The notes beneath the pieces are model-generated. The model was given only the letters and a program-made list of their open reading frames with translations. It searched no databases and was not told the origin of the DNA. From NCBI RefSeq assembly GCF_034440735.1, contig NZ_CP140098.1, positions 1,047,501-1,111,500 of the forward strand: DNA of 64,000 bases, written 5' to 3'. The position numbers and the translations under genes were made by a program. This DNA comes from Deinococcus sp. AB2017081 (GTDB lineage Bacteria; Deinococcota; Deinococci; Deinococcales; Deinococcaceae). This document shows, one piece after another, positions 8,234 through 18,514 of this stretch (position 1 is its first letter; each line of letters begins with the position of its first letter).

Positions 8234-8773
8234 CGGTTCACTCGTGTGCCAACGGTGGGCACCTGCGGTAGCTGCCGCACCCCCTGCCCCGACCCCAGAG
8301 GAGCAGGGGGGCCGCGCTGCGCTGGGCATGTCGTCGCCATGCCGTGCTGACAGCAGGGTTCAGGGGGAGTGAGGGACCCCCTCACTCCCCCTGAATCGAG
8401 CGGAGCGAGTGACTGACACGGCAGCGGTTAGACATGGAAGTGAGGGGCGTCAGTTCAGCCCCAGGGTGGAACTGAACACCGCTGTGAGTGGCCCTGTTGG
8501 CATTGTCGTTGGCGTGGGGCGGCGTACCGGCCTTCTCCGGTGCGCGCCCATGAGCGGATAAGCCTACGTTGACGGAGCAGGAGGAGCGAAGGGCCGCCCC
8601 TGAGCGGATGGGGCCACATGCGATGGCAGTCGGTTGGGGGCAGGGGGGAAACATCGGTTTGTAGCTCCCTCCTTGTGGGGGAGGGTTGGGGAGGGGGGTC
8701 ACGCAAACGGCGTCCCATCAAGCAGATCTCTATTCCGCCATCAGTCGTGTCGGCAACTCATGCTTACCCTCGA
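8234..8773. repeat. Gene-free stretch: nested dispersed repeats (family 2 interrupted by family 1)
   Basis: No convincing gene is present. From about 8250 to 8705 the sequence resembles two other intergenic regions (reverse strand 12.24-12.60 kb, and 36.54-36.80 kb). Shared blocks include GCGCTGCGCTGGGCATG near 8315 and GGGGCGGCGTACCGGCCT near 8517. The ends are C-rich/G-rich foldback segments: the left one is near 8278-8310, the right one near 8670-8697 (CTCCCTCC, then GGGGGAGGG). A family-1 palindromic element (8347-8488) lies inside it and splits the family-2 sequence. The boundaries of family 2 are approximate. Confidence 0.6.
8347..8488. repeat. Dispersed palindromic repeat, family 1, copy A (MITE-like)
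   Basis: 142 bp bounded by imperfect terminal inverted repeats: left CTGACAGCAGGGTTCAG, right end reverse-complemented CTCACAGCGGTGTTCAG. Inside is a perfect 17-bp stem with a 3-base loop (8359-8395), followed by a GAGCGGAGCGAGT block and CAGCGG. Copies B (39207-39346) and C (63521-63624) share the same order of parts. No coding capacity. It resembles the small non-coding repeats known from Deinococcus genomes. Confidence 0.8.
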
Positions 8774-9094
8774 TCAGTGCCCGCTCGTCGCCTTCAGGCC
8801 GATGATCGCCACGACCATCAGGGTCAGGAAGACCAGCCGGGCCGGGGTCACGGCCTCGTGGAACAGCACGATGCCCAGGATGGCCGCGCCCACCGCGCCG
8901 ATCCCGACCCACACGCCGTAGGCCGTCCCGATCGGCAGGGTTCTGACCGCCAGACCCAGCAGGGCCATGCTGCCGATCATGCTCAGCACGGTGAGGAGCG
9001 AGGGGAGGGGGCGGGTGAAGCCCTCCGTGTATTTCAGGCCGATGGCCCAGCCGACTTCCAGCAGCCCCGCGAGGACGAGCAGGATCCATGCCAT
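8774..9094 (-). CDS. sugE: SMR-family exporter, SugE/Gdx-like
   Basis: 106 residues, the standard SMR length, with four membrane helices. It begins [26 protein letters not shown], with the essential Glu in helix 1 in the context [15 protein letters not shown], and continues [19 protein letters not shown] and ends GLKATSGH. These are markers of the SugE/Gdx branch, shown in other bacteria to export guanidinium, rather than EmrE-type multidrug pumps. The start follows AGGAGGTG. A short hairpin covers that ribosome site. I looked for a guanidine riboswitch upstream and could not recognise one. Confidence 0.9.
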   Translation of the reverse strand: MAWILLVLAGLLEVGWAIGLKYTEGFTRPLPSLLTVLSMIGSMALLGLAVRTLPIGTAYGVWVGIGAVGAAILGIVLFHEAVTPARLVFLTLMVVAIIGLKATSGH

Positions 9095-9099
9095 GACGT

Positions 9100-9117
9100 G
9101 ACACCTCCTGTGGTGTC
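9100..9117 (-). promoter_or_regulatory. Hairpin overlapping the ribosome-binding site of the SMR gene
   Basis: Read on the minus strand this is GACACCACAGGAGGTGTC: perfect 6-bp arms with a 6-base loop. The ribosome site AGGAGGTG spans the loop and the 3' arm, 5 bases before the ATG. Folding would hide the site, so translation may be regulated. No known riboswitch was recognised in the roughly 150 bases further upstream. Confidence 0.5.
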
Positions 9118-9266
9118 TCGCCGTCTTGTCGTGACCGGGTACGGCGGAACTCTCGTCCGGGTGATGCCGTGTCCAGAGCGGACAGCGGCCACAGGGATCA
9201 GTGTGCCAGCCGGGAGCCTGAGCAGGGTAAGCACGGTGTCAAGGCGCACCTACATTCGGCGTCCGG

Positions 9267-10496
9267 TCAGGCCCGCGTCTGCGGCCGCGTGGGGCTGTCG
9301 GTCAGGGCCGAGTACACGAAGGTGCGCAGGTCGTCGCGGATGCGGTCCGGCGACAGGATGAGCTGGGTCATGAAGATCACGGCCATGTCCTCGACCGGAT
9401 CGATCCAGAAGTACGTGCCGGCCGCGCCGCCCCACGAGTAGTCCCCGGCGTTCCCGGCCCGGAGCGCCCGGGCGGGGTCAAGGGTCACGGCGAAGCCCAG
9501 GCCGAAGCCGACCCCGGCTCCGCTCGATTCCGATACGGCGATGGGTGTCCGGGCCATGCCCGCCATGTCCGCGCCGCCGGGCAGGTGGTTGCGGGTCATG
9601 AGTTCCAGGGTCTTGGGCCCGACGATCCGCGCGCCGTCCAGCTCACCGCCGCGCAGCAACATGCGGCACAGGCGCAGGTAGTCGGCGGCCGTGGAGACCA
9701 GCCCGCCCCCGCCGGAGACGAAGTGCGGCGGCGCGAGGTACGGACTGCTGGGCGGCGCGTCGAACACGACGCGGCCCTGCGGCGTCAGGACGTAGCACGG
9801 CATGAAGCGCCCGGTCTTGCCCTCCGGCACGAAGAAATCCGTGTCCGTCATGCCCAGCGGTCCCAGGATGCGTTCCCGCACGAAGTCCTCGAAGGGCAGC
9901 CCCGAGATCTTCCCGACGAGGTACCCGAGGACATCGGTGGCGGCCGAGTAGTGCCATGACTCGCCGGGCGAGAACTCCAGCGGCACGTCGGCCAGCGCGG
10001 CGATGAAGCCGTCCAGATCGGTCTGCGAGCCGATCCCCAGGCTGCGGTACGCGGCGTCCACCTTCCCGCCCTGCTGGATGATGTAACTCAGGCCGGCGGT
10101 GTGGCGCAGCAGATCCACCATCCTCATCGGGCGGCCCGGCGGCGTGGTCGTGAAGCTGCCCAGCTCGCCGCCCGCCCACACGCCCAGCCCGGCCCACTCG
10201 GGAATCACGCTGCTGACCGGATCATTCAGCGCGACCCGGCCGTCCTCGACCAGCATCATGAACGCCAGACTCGTGATCGGCTTGGTCATGGAATAGATGC
10301 GGAAGATGTCGTCCTGGCGCAGCGCCCGGCTCGCCTCCACGTCGGCGTGGCCCTGCACGTGCTGGTGGACGATCTCGCCCCGGCGATACACCAGCGTCAG
10401 GGCGTTCGGGAGGATGCCCGTGTCGAGATACGCGGCCTTCACGTGGGCTTCCCAGGCGTGCAGGCGGTCGGTCGAGATTCCGGCAGTGGTGGACAT
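9267..10496 (-). CDS. Beta-lactamase-fold serine hydrolase (class C / family VIII esterase type)
   Basis: 409 residues from the ATG at 10496, which follows AAGGAG. The frame stays open upstream, but with no plausible protein. The catalytic S-x-x-K is SMTK at residues 69-72, and the Tyr motif is WHYSAATDVLGYLV. Further family blocks are LLRHTAGLSYI, LGPLGMTDTDFFV, FVSGGGGLVSTAADYLRLCRML and GGAAGTYFWIDP. There is no signal peptide, so this is a cytosolic esterase or peptidase rather than a secreted beta-lactamase. It is divergent from an MFS pump across about 265 bp that contain a 10-bp inverted repeat (10525-10534 with 10590-10599). Confidence 0.9.
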   Translation of the reverse strand: MSTTAGISTDRLHAWEAHVKAAYLDTGILPNALTLVYRRGEIVHQHVQGHADVEASRALRQDDIFRIYSMTKPITSLAFMMLVEDGRVALNDPVSSVIPEWAGLGVWAGGELGSFTTTPPGRPMRMVDLLRHTAGLSYIIQQGGKVDAAYRSLGIGSQTDLDGFIAALADVPLEFSPGESWHYSAATDVLGYLVGKISGLPFEDFVRERILGPLGMTDTDFFVPEGKTGRFMPCYVLTPQGRVVFDAPPSSPYLAPPHFVSGGGGLVSTAADYLRLCRMLLRGGELDGARIVGPKTLELMTRNHLPGGADMAGMARTPIAVSESSGAGVGFGLGFAVTLDPARALRAGNAGDYSWGGAAGTYFWIDPVEDMAVIFMTQLILSPDRIRDDLRTFVYSALTDSPTRPQTRA

Positions 10497-10763
10497 GGCG
10501 GCTCCTTGGGTGAGGCCGGGGACGCCGGAGCGCCCATGGTGCGGTGCGGTGGGCGCGTCGGCTGGCGTGCAGGCCGTGCGGTCATGAGCGGCGCTCCGGA
10601 GAGGGGGGATGGACTCCGCAGAGCATACACAGGAGCACAGGGCGTCCGGGCGCGGCCGTTGTCCGAACCGCAGGGACAGGGGTGGGTTACGTGCCCACGG
10701 GACACGCTGGAGTAGGCCGGATTGCTCAGTACCGGGCACCGGCGGTGTGCCAGCATGCCACTC

Positions 10764-12158
10764 ATGACCCGTGTCCTGAGTGCTGCGCCTGTGGCCGCCC
10801 ACGCCGGCCCGCCCCGCATGCTCGGTGTGGGGCTGATCCTGGTCGTGATGATCGTCGCCTTCGAATCCATGGCGGTCGGCACGGTCATGCCGCGCGTGGC
10901 GTCTGATCTGAGCGGACTGGCGCTGTTCGGGTGGGCATCCAGCGCGTTCCTGCTCGCCAGCCTGTTCGGTGCCGTGGCCAGCGGCGTGGTGGCCGACCGG
11001 CGTGGGCTGGCGCCGGGCACGGTGGTGTCACTGGTGCTGTTCGCAGTGGGCCTGCTGCTGGGCGGTGTGGCCACCTCCATGCCGATGTTCGTGCTGGCCC
11101 GGGTGGTTCAGGGCCTGGGGGCGGGCGGGCTGGCCGCGCTGCCGTGGGCGGTCATCACCACCCGCTACCCCGAGACTGCCCGGCCGCGCATGCTGGCGGC
11201 CATGTCCAGTGCGTGGCTGCTGCCGGTGCTGGTGGGGCCGCTGATCGCCAGCGTGATCGCGGATCACTTCTCGTGGCGGCCGGTGTTCTGGGGGCTGGTG
11301 CCGGTGCTGCTGCTGGCCGCGCCGCTGTGTGTGCTGCCGCTGCTGGCCCGGCGGGGGGGTGGGGCCGCGCTGATCGCCCCGGCCGGGGCTCGGGGGCAAC
11401 TGTGGCCCGCCCTGGGCCTGCTGGTGGGCGCGGGGGCCCTGATCGAGGGTCTGCGCCGCGCCGACGCTGTCTCGCTGGTTGTCGCGGCGGCGGGGCTGGT
11501 CGGGCTGCTGCTCGCCATGCGGCCGCTGTTCCCGGCGGGCATGGAGCGCCTCGCGCCGGGGCTGCCGAGATTGCTGGCGCTGCGCGGCCTGCTGGGCTTC
11601 GCCTTCATGGGTTCTGGCACCTTCCTGCCGCTGGCCCTGCACGACCTGCGCGGCCTGAGCCTGAGCGGCGCGGGGCTGGTGCTCAGTGTCGGCGGGGCGA
11701 CGTGGACTGCGGGCTCGTGGATCCAGGCCCAGATCGAACGGCGCTGGGGGAGCGTGTACCGTACCCGGACGATCCGCGTGGCCCTGGCCTGTGTGGTGGT
11801 GGGCCTGACCCTCACCACCCTGAGCACCCTGGGCGCAGTGCCGCTGTGGTGCGTGTATATCGGGCAGATCCTGGGCTGCCTGGGCATGGGCATCGGCTAC
11901 AACGGCATCAGCCTGAACGCCCTGGACAGCGTGCCCGCCGACGGGGCCGGACGCCTGTCCGGGCAGCTGGCGAACATCGAGACCCTGATGGTCGCCCTGT
12001 CTGCCGGTTTCGCCGGAGCCCTGATCGCCCGCGTGCAGCCCCTGCAGGGCGCGTTCACCCTCGCCTTCGGGCTGACGCTGCTGGCCGCCCTGACAGCGGC
12101 GGTGGCGGCGTGGCGGCTGCGGCTGGTCGGGGAGGGGCGGAAGGGCGACGGGGTGTGA
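10764..12158 (+). CDS. MFS drug-efflux-type transporter
   Basis: 464 residues if the ATG at 10764 is used; 10755 is equally possible, as neither has a clear ribosome site. It has about 12-14 hydrophobic segments, with MFS motifs FESMAVGTVMPRVASDLSG, ADRRGLAPGT and ARVVQGLGAGGLAALPWAVI, which fits the DHA2-like multidrug branch. The C-terminal part includes GQILGCLGMGIGYNGISLNALD. It is divergent from the serine hydrolase. Probable inner-membrane proton-driven export; substrate unknown. Confidence 0.87.
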   Translation: MTRVLSAAPVAAHAGPPRMLGVGLILVVMIVAFESMAVGTVMPRVASDLSGLALFGWASSAFLLASLFGAVASGVVADRRGLAPGTVVSLVLFAVGLLLGGVATSMPMFVLARVVQGLGAGGLAALPWAVITTRYPETARPRMLAAMSSAWLLPVLVGPLIASVIADHFSWRPVFWGLVPVLLLAAPLCVLPLLARRGGGAALIAPAGARGQLWPALGLLVGAGALIEGLRRADAVSLVVAAAGLVGLLLAMRPLFPAGMERLAPGLPRLLALRGLLGFAFMGSGTFLPLALHDLRGLSLSGAGLVLSVGGATWTAGSWIQAQIERRWGSVYRTRTIRVALACVVVGLTLTTLSTLGAVPLWCVYIGQILGCLGMGIGYNGISLNALDSVPADGAGRLSGQLANIETLMVALSAGFAGALIARVQPLQGAFTLAFGLTLLAALTAAVAAWRLRLVGEGRKGDGV

Positions 12159-12612
12159 GGGTGCGGGGAATGGGTGGGTGGTGTTGGGTCGGATCGTTTG
12201 ACGAAAGGGTGGCAGGAAAGTGGCGTTAGGCCTATCCGGGACGCCCTGCCCGTTCACCCCCTCTGCTGCGCAGCTCTCCGAGTCCGAGCCTCCCCCTTGA
12301 GGGGGGAGGGGCGAAAAGATGCGTTCCAGTCGCTGTGTACGCTTCTGGGAATCGGACATCATGAAGGGGAGTGGTTGAAAGCCGAAGCGCCCCACCCTGC
12401 CACTCACCGAATGCCGTCGGGTGCGTGGCGCACGGGCAACGACGCGATCCCGCTCAAGGCAGAGACGCCCCACGCTACCGCAAATCCCAGAAACGCCGGC
12501 CAGGACGCAGCGGCGACCACATGCCGAGCGCAGCGCTGAGCTCCCCCTACCCTTCGGGTAGGGGGCTGGGGGGTGGGCAATCTGTTGGCTGGCGCCGACA
12601 CTCCTATGGCCC
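12159..12612. repeat. Gene-free stretch with family-2 dispersed repeat (reverse orientation)
   Basis: 454 bp without a gene. The complement of about 12250-12590 aligns by eye with the 8.25-8.70 and 36.54-36.80 kb regions. Examples are GCGCTGCGCTCGGCATG (complement of about 12518-12534) and a block near 12408-12440 whose complement ends in GACGGCATTCGGT. The same block appears as GATGGCATTCGGT near 36703. Both ends are C-rich/G-rich foldbacks: 12290-12312 (CCTCCCCC-TTGA-GGGGGGAGG) and 12541-12575 (CCCCCTACCCttcgGGGTAGGGGG). It separates the MFS gene from the end of the liv operon. Confidence 0.6.
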
Positions 12613-14120
<1,508 letters not shown>

Positions 14121-14128
<8 letters not shown>

Positions 14129-15110
14129 GGGCTGCCGCCTTCGTGGGAGCAGCGCGGCGGGCACGCACGCGATCCCACAGGCCGCACAGCCCGTGCGGCG
14201 CGTACATGACCAGCAGCACCAGCAGCGGCCCGAACACGATGTAGCGGTAGTCGGCCAGTCCCTGGAGGAGCTGGGTCAGCACGTACATCAGCGCGGTGCC
14301 GATCAGGGGGCCGGCCAGCGTGCCCAGACCGCCCACCAGCAGGTACAGCAGCACCGTGAAGGTGGTCACCGGCCCGGTCACGGCCGAGCCCAGGAAGCCC
14401 ACGTATACGGCGTACAGCCCGCCCGCGAAGCCCGCGATGGCGGTCGAGAGCATCATGGCCCGCAGTTTGTGCGAGTAGACGTCGATGCCGGCGCTGCGCG
14501 CCAGATCCTCGCTGCCGCGTACGGCGATCAGCGAGCGTCCGAACACGCTGAAGCGGGCACGGGCCGCCACCAGCACGGTCAGTGCCAGGGAAATCAGCGC
14601 CAGGTAGTAGAAGCCCCCGGAGAGCTTCAGGCCCAGCCCCGCCGACAGCGCCTCCAGGCCGGCGGGCGGGTTCACGCCGTTCAGGCCCTCGTTGCCGCCG
14701 GTCAGGGCATCCCACTTGTTGATCACCAGCATGACGATCACGCCCACCCCCAGCGTGAAGATGGCGAAGGCGTCGCCGCGCGTGCGGAAGGCCACCAGCC
14801 CCAGCAGCAGCCCCAGCACGGCGCACAGCGCGACCGCCACCGGCCACGCCACCCAGAAGCTCCAGCCGGCCTTCAGGGTCAGGATGCCCACCGTGTACGC
14901 GCCGATGCCGAAGAATCCCGCGTGCGCCAGCGACAGCTGCCCCGTATAACCCAGGATCACGTTCAGGCCGTAGGCGACCATCGCCCAGATCATCACGTTG
15001 ATGCCGATGTCGAGCAGGTAGCCCGACGGGCGCAGCAGCGGGAAGAGGGCGGCCACGACGAACGCGGCGATCCAGCCCCACTGCCCCACCTTCACAGCCC
15101 CCGGCGTCAT
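14121..15110 (-). CDS. livM: Branched-chain amino-acid ABC transporter permease, LivM type
   Basis: 329 residues with about 8-9 hydrophobic helices. Diagnostic blocks are [27 protein letters not shown] near the N-terminus, [45 protein letters not shown] (the cytoplasmic EAA-like loop) and [18 protein letters not shown]. The start overlaps the livH stop (ATGA), and the stop lies inside livG. It forms the membrane channel with LivH. Confidence 0.95.
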
Positions 15111-15967
15111 GCGCCCTTCCTGAACAGCCCGGCCGGCTTCAGGGCCAGCACCAGCACCAGCATGGCGAAGCCGATCACGTCAGCAAAGTCCAGCGAGATG
15201 TAGAAGCCGCCGAAGACCTCGGTGAAGGCCAGCAGGAACGCCCCCACGATGGCCCCCGGCACGCTGCCCATGCCGCCCAGGATGATGATGGCGAACACCT
15301 TGAGGTTCATGACCTCGCCCATGCTGGGCGCGACCGAGTTGATCGGCGCGATCAGGGACGCCCCGACCGCCGCCAGCGCCCCACTGATCGCAAACGTCAG
15401 CATCCCGACGCGGTTGGTGTCGATGCCGACCAGCCGGGCCCCCTCCCGGTTCTGGCTCATGGCCTCGATGGTGGTGCCGGTCAGGGTGCGCTTGAGGAAG
15501 TAGTTCAGGCCCAGCATGGTCAGCACGCTCGCCACGATCACGATCAGGCGCTGCCACGTGATGATCACGCCGCCCACGTTCAGGATACCCGGCACCGGTT
15601 CCTGGATCTGCTTGAAGTCCGGCCCCCAGATCAGCTGCACGGCCGCCTCCAGAAAGAACAGCACACCGATCGCGGCGATCATGGGATGGACGTGCGGGGC
15701 ATTGCGCAGCGGGTAGAAGATCAGGCGTTCGAGCCCCGCCGCCAGCACCGCCACCCCCAGCGCCGAGAGCAGCAGCGCCGGCACGTAGCCGATGCCCAGG
15801 CCACTCAGCGCGGCGTAGCAGAAATACGCCCCGAGCATGTACAGGCCACCGTGCGCGAAGTTCGGCACGCGCATGACGCCGTAGACCAGCGTGAGCCCCA
15901 GCGCGACCAGGGCATAGACCCCGCCCAGCGCCAGGGCATTGAAGAGTTGCTGCATGAAGGTGGTCAA
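15107..15967 (-). CDS. livH: Branched-chain amino-acid ABC transporter permease, LivH type
   Basis: 286 residues from a TTG at 15967. I chose it because AGGAG lies about 7 bases upstream, while the ATG at 15955 would be about 20 bases from that site. Family blocks are [76 protein letters not shown], and [24 protein letters not shown]. Partner channel subunit of LivM. It is separated from livK by 87 bp that hold a strong hairpin. Confidence 0.95.
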   Translation of the reverse strand: MTTFMQQLFNALALGGVYALVALGLTLVYGVMRVPNFAHGGLYMLGAYFCYAALSGLGIGYVPALLLSALGVAVLAAGLERLIFYPLRNAPHVHPMIAAIGVLFFLEAAVQLIWGPDFKQIQEPVPGILNVGGVIITWQRLIVIVASVLTMLGLNYFLKRTLTGTTIEAMSQNREGARLVGIDTNRVGMLTFAISGALAAVGASLIAPINSVAPSMGEVMNLKVFAIIILGGMGSVPGAIVGAFLLAFTEVFGGFYISLDFADVIGFAMLVLVLALKPAGLFRKGA

Positions 15968-16017
15968 GTGGAAGCTCCTGAAGCGGTGGGACTCGGTCTG
16001 GTGGCGATAGGACGGAC

Positions 16018-16042
16018 GCGCCCCGCAACAAGTACGGGGCGC
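16018..16042 (-). terminator. Intercistronic hairpin between livK and livH
   Basis: Perfect 8-bp arms GCGCCCCG and CGGGGCGC separated by 9 bases, 12 bp after the livK stop. No T-tract follows, so it is more likely a partial terminator or mRNA-stabilising stem. Such a stem would keep binding-protein mRNA more abundant than permease mRNA, a common arrangement in ABC importer operons. Confidence 0.55.
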
Positions 16043-16054
16043 GCCGACAGGGGC

Positions 16055-17194
16055 TTACTTGAAGACTTTGCTCAGGCGCAGCTTGGTGTACTGGCCGCCC
16101 TTGACGCTGGCGATCACGAATTCGGCGTCGGCGTGGCCGTCGGCCGTCACGCCCAGCATCTTGTACACGGTCTTGCTCAGCGGCAGAGCCTTGGCGGCGG
16201 CGTTCAGCTGGGCGCGGATGGCCCTGGGATCGTCGGTGGTGCCCGCCAGTTCCATGGCCTTGGCCACGACGTTCATGCCCATGTAGTTCAGCCCGGCCTC
16301 GCTGGTGGGGATCTTCTTGTACTGGCGCTGGTACTGCGCCACGAAGACCTGGGTGCCGGGGAACAGGATGGTGGGATACACGCCCACCGAGCCGTCCAGG
16401 TACGACTTGGGCACGACCTGATCCATCTGCTCGAACTTCGCCTGATCCATGATGATGAACCCGCCCTTGAAGCCCTGCTCGCGGGCGGCCTTGACCACCA
16501 GCGCGGTGGGCTGGCTGGGGCCGCCGATGAACAGCACGTCGGGCTTCTCGGACAGCGCCTTGGTGACGGCGCTGGAGTAGTCCACGGTGGTGTTGTAGTC
16601 CACGCCGTTGTTCGCGCCGACCGTGCCGCCCTGCTTCTGCCACTCGGCCGTGACGCCCTCGGCCCACTGCTTGCCGTAGGCGGAGGTCGTGCCGATCATG
16701 CCCAGCTTCTTGCCGAAGGCCTTCATCTGGGTGCTGACGAAGGGCTGGAAGTAGTTGTCGAAGCGCGGCGGCAGCATGAACGTCAGGGGATTCTTCGACT
16801 CCAGGATCTTGGGCTCGCTGGAGTACGCGACCAGCAGGAATTCGGGGTCACGCGCGGTCAGCGGCTGCACCGTCAGGATGCCGCCCGAGTGCGGGACGAA
16901 CACGATGTCGATGCCCTGGGAGGTCAGGCGCCGGACGTTGGTGGCCGTCTCGTTGGGCAGGTAGCGGTCGTCGAGCGCCACCAGCTTGAAGGTCACCTTC
17001 TCGCCCTTGACCGTGATCCCGCCCGCCTTGTTCAGCTCACTGATTGCCATATCCAGCCCGGACTGCACGTCCTTGCCGTAGAAGGCCGCGCCGCCCGACA
17101 GCGGGCCGGAGTAGCCGATGTTCACGACCCGGTCGGCCAGGGCAGAGGAGGCCGCAAGGAGCGCCAGGGTGGAGATCAGGTGGAGTCGTCTCAT
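16055..17194 (-). CDS. livK: ABC transporter substrate-binding protein, LivK type
   Basis: 379 residues with a Sec signal peptide ([20 protein letters not shown], cleavage near residue 20). There is no lipobox Cys, so the protein should be soluble in the cell envelope. The type I periplasmic-binding fold is shown by [60 protein letters not shown] and [28 protein letters not shown] precedes the start. It is the first gene of the liv operon. The ligand may be a branched-chain amino acid, but this family also binds other amides and aromatic acids. Confidence 0.93.
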   Translation of the reverse strand: MRRLHLISTLALLAASSALADRVVNIGYSGPLSGGAAFYGKDVQSGLDMAISELNKAGGITVKGEKVTFKLVALDDRYLPNETATNVRRLTSQGIDIVFVPHSGGILTVQPLTARDPEFLLVAYSSEPKILESKNPLTFMLPPRFDNYFQPFVSTQMKAFGKKLGMIGTTSAYGKQWAEGVTAEWQKQGGTVGANNGVDYNTTVDYSSAVTKALSEKPDVLFIGGPSQPTALVVKAAREQGFKGGFIIMDQAKFEQMDQVVPKSYLDGSVGVYPTILFPGTQVFVAQYQRQYKKIPTSEAGLNYMGMNVVAKAMELAGTTDDPRAIRAQLNAAAKALPLSKTVYKMLGVTADGHADAEFVIASVKGGQYTKLRLSKVFK

Positions 17195-17458
17195 AGGTGA
17201 ACCTCCGGGGTGCCAGGAGGCGCGGACACAGGCCGCCAGCCCTCTTGGACGGGGTATAAGTTGTGGGTACTGCGCATGGTGTCATGGGCATGCAGGGGTG
17301 TCAATCACCCGGTGCCCTGGAGCCGGTCTTCACGCCCGGCGGGATGGCCCCGCGCCCCGCCGGCCCCTGGACAGCCCGGCCGCTCCCACGTGCGCTCCCC
17401 GCTACACTCACGGCCGCACGCCCCCGGCCAGGTGGCGGGGGAGACAAGGGGTAACGGG

Positions 17459-17902
17459 ATGGACGAACAACCTGGAAAAGCGCCGCGCAGCCGCGCCCGC
17501 ATGCTGGAACTGGTGTTCCCGAAGGACACGAACTATCACGGCACGGCCTTCGGCGGCTGGGTGCTGTCGCTGATGGACAAGGCCGCGAGTGTCGCCGCCG
17601 TGCGGCACGCCAGCGGCAACGTGGTCACGGCCCGCATGGACGGCGTGGACTTCCACGTGCCGATCCGCGTGGGCGACGCCGTGGCGCTGGACGCCCAGGT
17701 CGTGAAGGTCGGCCGCACCAGCATGACCATCCGCGTAGACGTATACCGCGAGCACATGCCGACCGGCGAGCAGGAACTCGCCACCACCGGCACCTTCGTG
17801 TTCGTGGCGCTGGACGACCAGAACCGCCCCCGCCCGGTGCCGCCGCTGGCCGACGGGCAGGACACGAGCAGCGCCGAGCCCGATCCCGAGGCCCGGCCGT
17901 GA
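17459..17902 (+). CDS. Acyl-CoA thioesterase, hotdog fold (YciA/ACOT type)
   Basis: 147 residues from the ATG at 17459. The hotdog signature is [34 protein letters not shown] followed by [40 protein letters not shown]. This matches the YciA/BACH-type acyl-CoA thioesterases, cytosolic enzymes that hydrolyse medium- and long-chain acyl-CoA. The acidic C-terminal tail is not conserved. Its stop overlaps the GTG start of the following phosphatase gene, so the two are an operon. Confidence 0.92.
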   Translation: MDEQPGKAPRSRARMLELVFPKDTNYHGTAFGGWVLSLMDKAASVAAVRHASGNVVTARMDGVDFHVPIRVGDAVALDAQVVKVGRTSMTIRVDVYREHMPTGEQELATTGTFVFVALDDQNRPRPVPPLADGQDTSSAEPDPEARP

Positions 17903-18513
17903 CGCCCGGAACCCTGCACCTGACCCTGGTGCGCCACGGGGCCACCGACTGGAACGGGGCCGGCCGCTGGCAGGGCTGGACGGACACGCCGCTGGGCATG
18001 GTCGGTCAGGAGCAGGCCGGGCGGCTCGCGGCGCGGCTGGTCGGCCGCCGCTACGACGCGGCGTACAGCAGCGACCTTGCCCGCGCCGTACGAACCGCCG
18101 AGCTGACCCTGCCCGGCACGCCCCTGACCCTGGACGACCGCCTGCGCGAGCTGAACTTCGGCAAGTATGAGGGGGCCGGCACGGACGACGTGCTGCACGA
18201 CCCCGAGTACCACGACTGGCAGCTCGATCCCTGGGGCCGCCCGGCCCCCGGCGGCGGCGAGAGCATGGGCGCGGTCGCCGCCCGGCTCTGCGCGTGGGCA
18301 CAGGAACTCCCGGACGGCCGGGTCATCGCGTTCTCGCACGGGGCGGCCATCCGGGCGCTGCTGTGTGCCCTGTTCGGGTGGCCGACCGAGCCGATGCCCG
18401 GCTATGTCCTGCCGTTCCCGTACGTGCTGGCCCACACCAGCCTGACCACGCTGACCCGCACGGGTGGCCGCTGGACGCTCCACACGTACAACGACCACGC
18501 GCATCTGGAGTAG
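17899..18513 (+). CDS. Histidine phosphatase family protein
   Basis: 204 residues from a GTG in a GTGA overlap with the thioesterase stop. The catalytic motif [23 protein letters not shown] is at residues 9-30. The second Arg region is [14 protein letters not shown], the acid is in [11 protein letters not shown], and the second catalytic His is in [16 protein letters not shown]. This is the phosphoglycerate-mutase-like branch that includes CobC-type and general sugar-phosphate phosphatases. The true substrate is unknown. Cytosolic. It is convergent with the aminoglycoside-phosphotransferase-like gene, one base apart. Confidence 0.92.
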   Translation: MTPGTLHLTLVRHGATDWNGAGRWQGWTDTPLGMVGQEQAGRLAARLVGRRYDAAYSSDLARAVRTAELTLPGTPLTLDDRLRELNFGKYEGAGTDDVLHDPEYHDWQLDPWGRPAPGGGESMGAVAARLCAWAQELPDGRVIAFSHGAAIRALLCALFGWPTEPMPGYVLPFPYVLAHTSLTTLTRTGGRWTLHTYNDHAHLE

Positions 18514-18514
18514 T

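Noticed and set aside
9095..9260. Guanidine riboswitch upstream of the SugE-like gene
   Set aside because: GGACGAGAG and ACGG pieces are present but not in the order or pairing of guanidine-I, -II or -III classes as I know them; a covariance search would decide.
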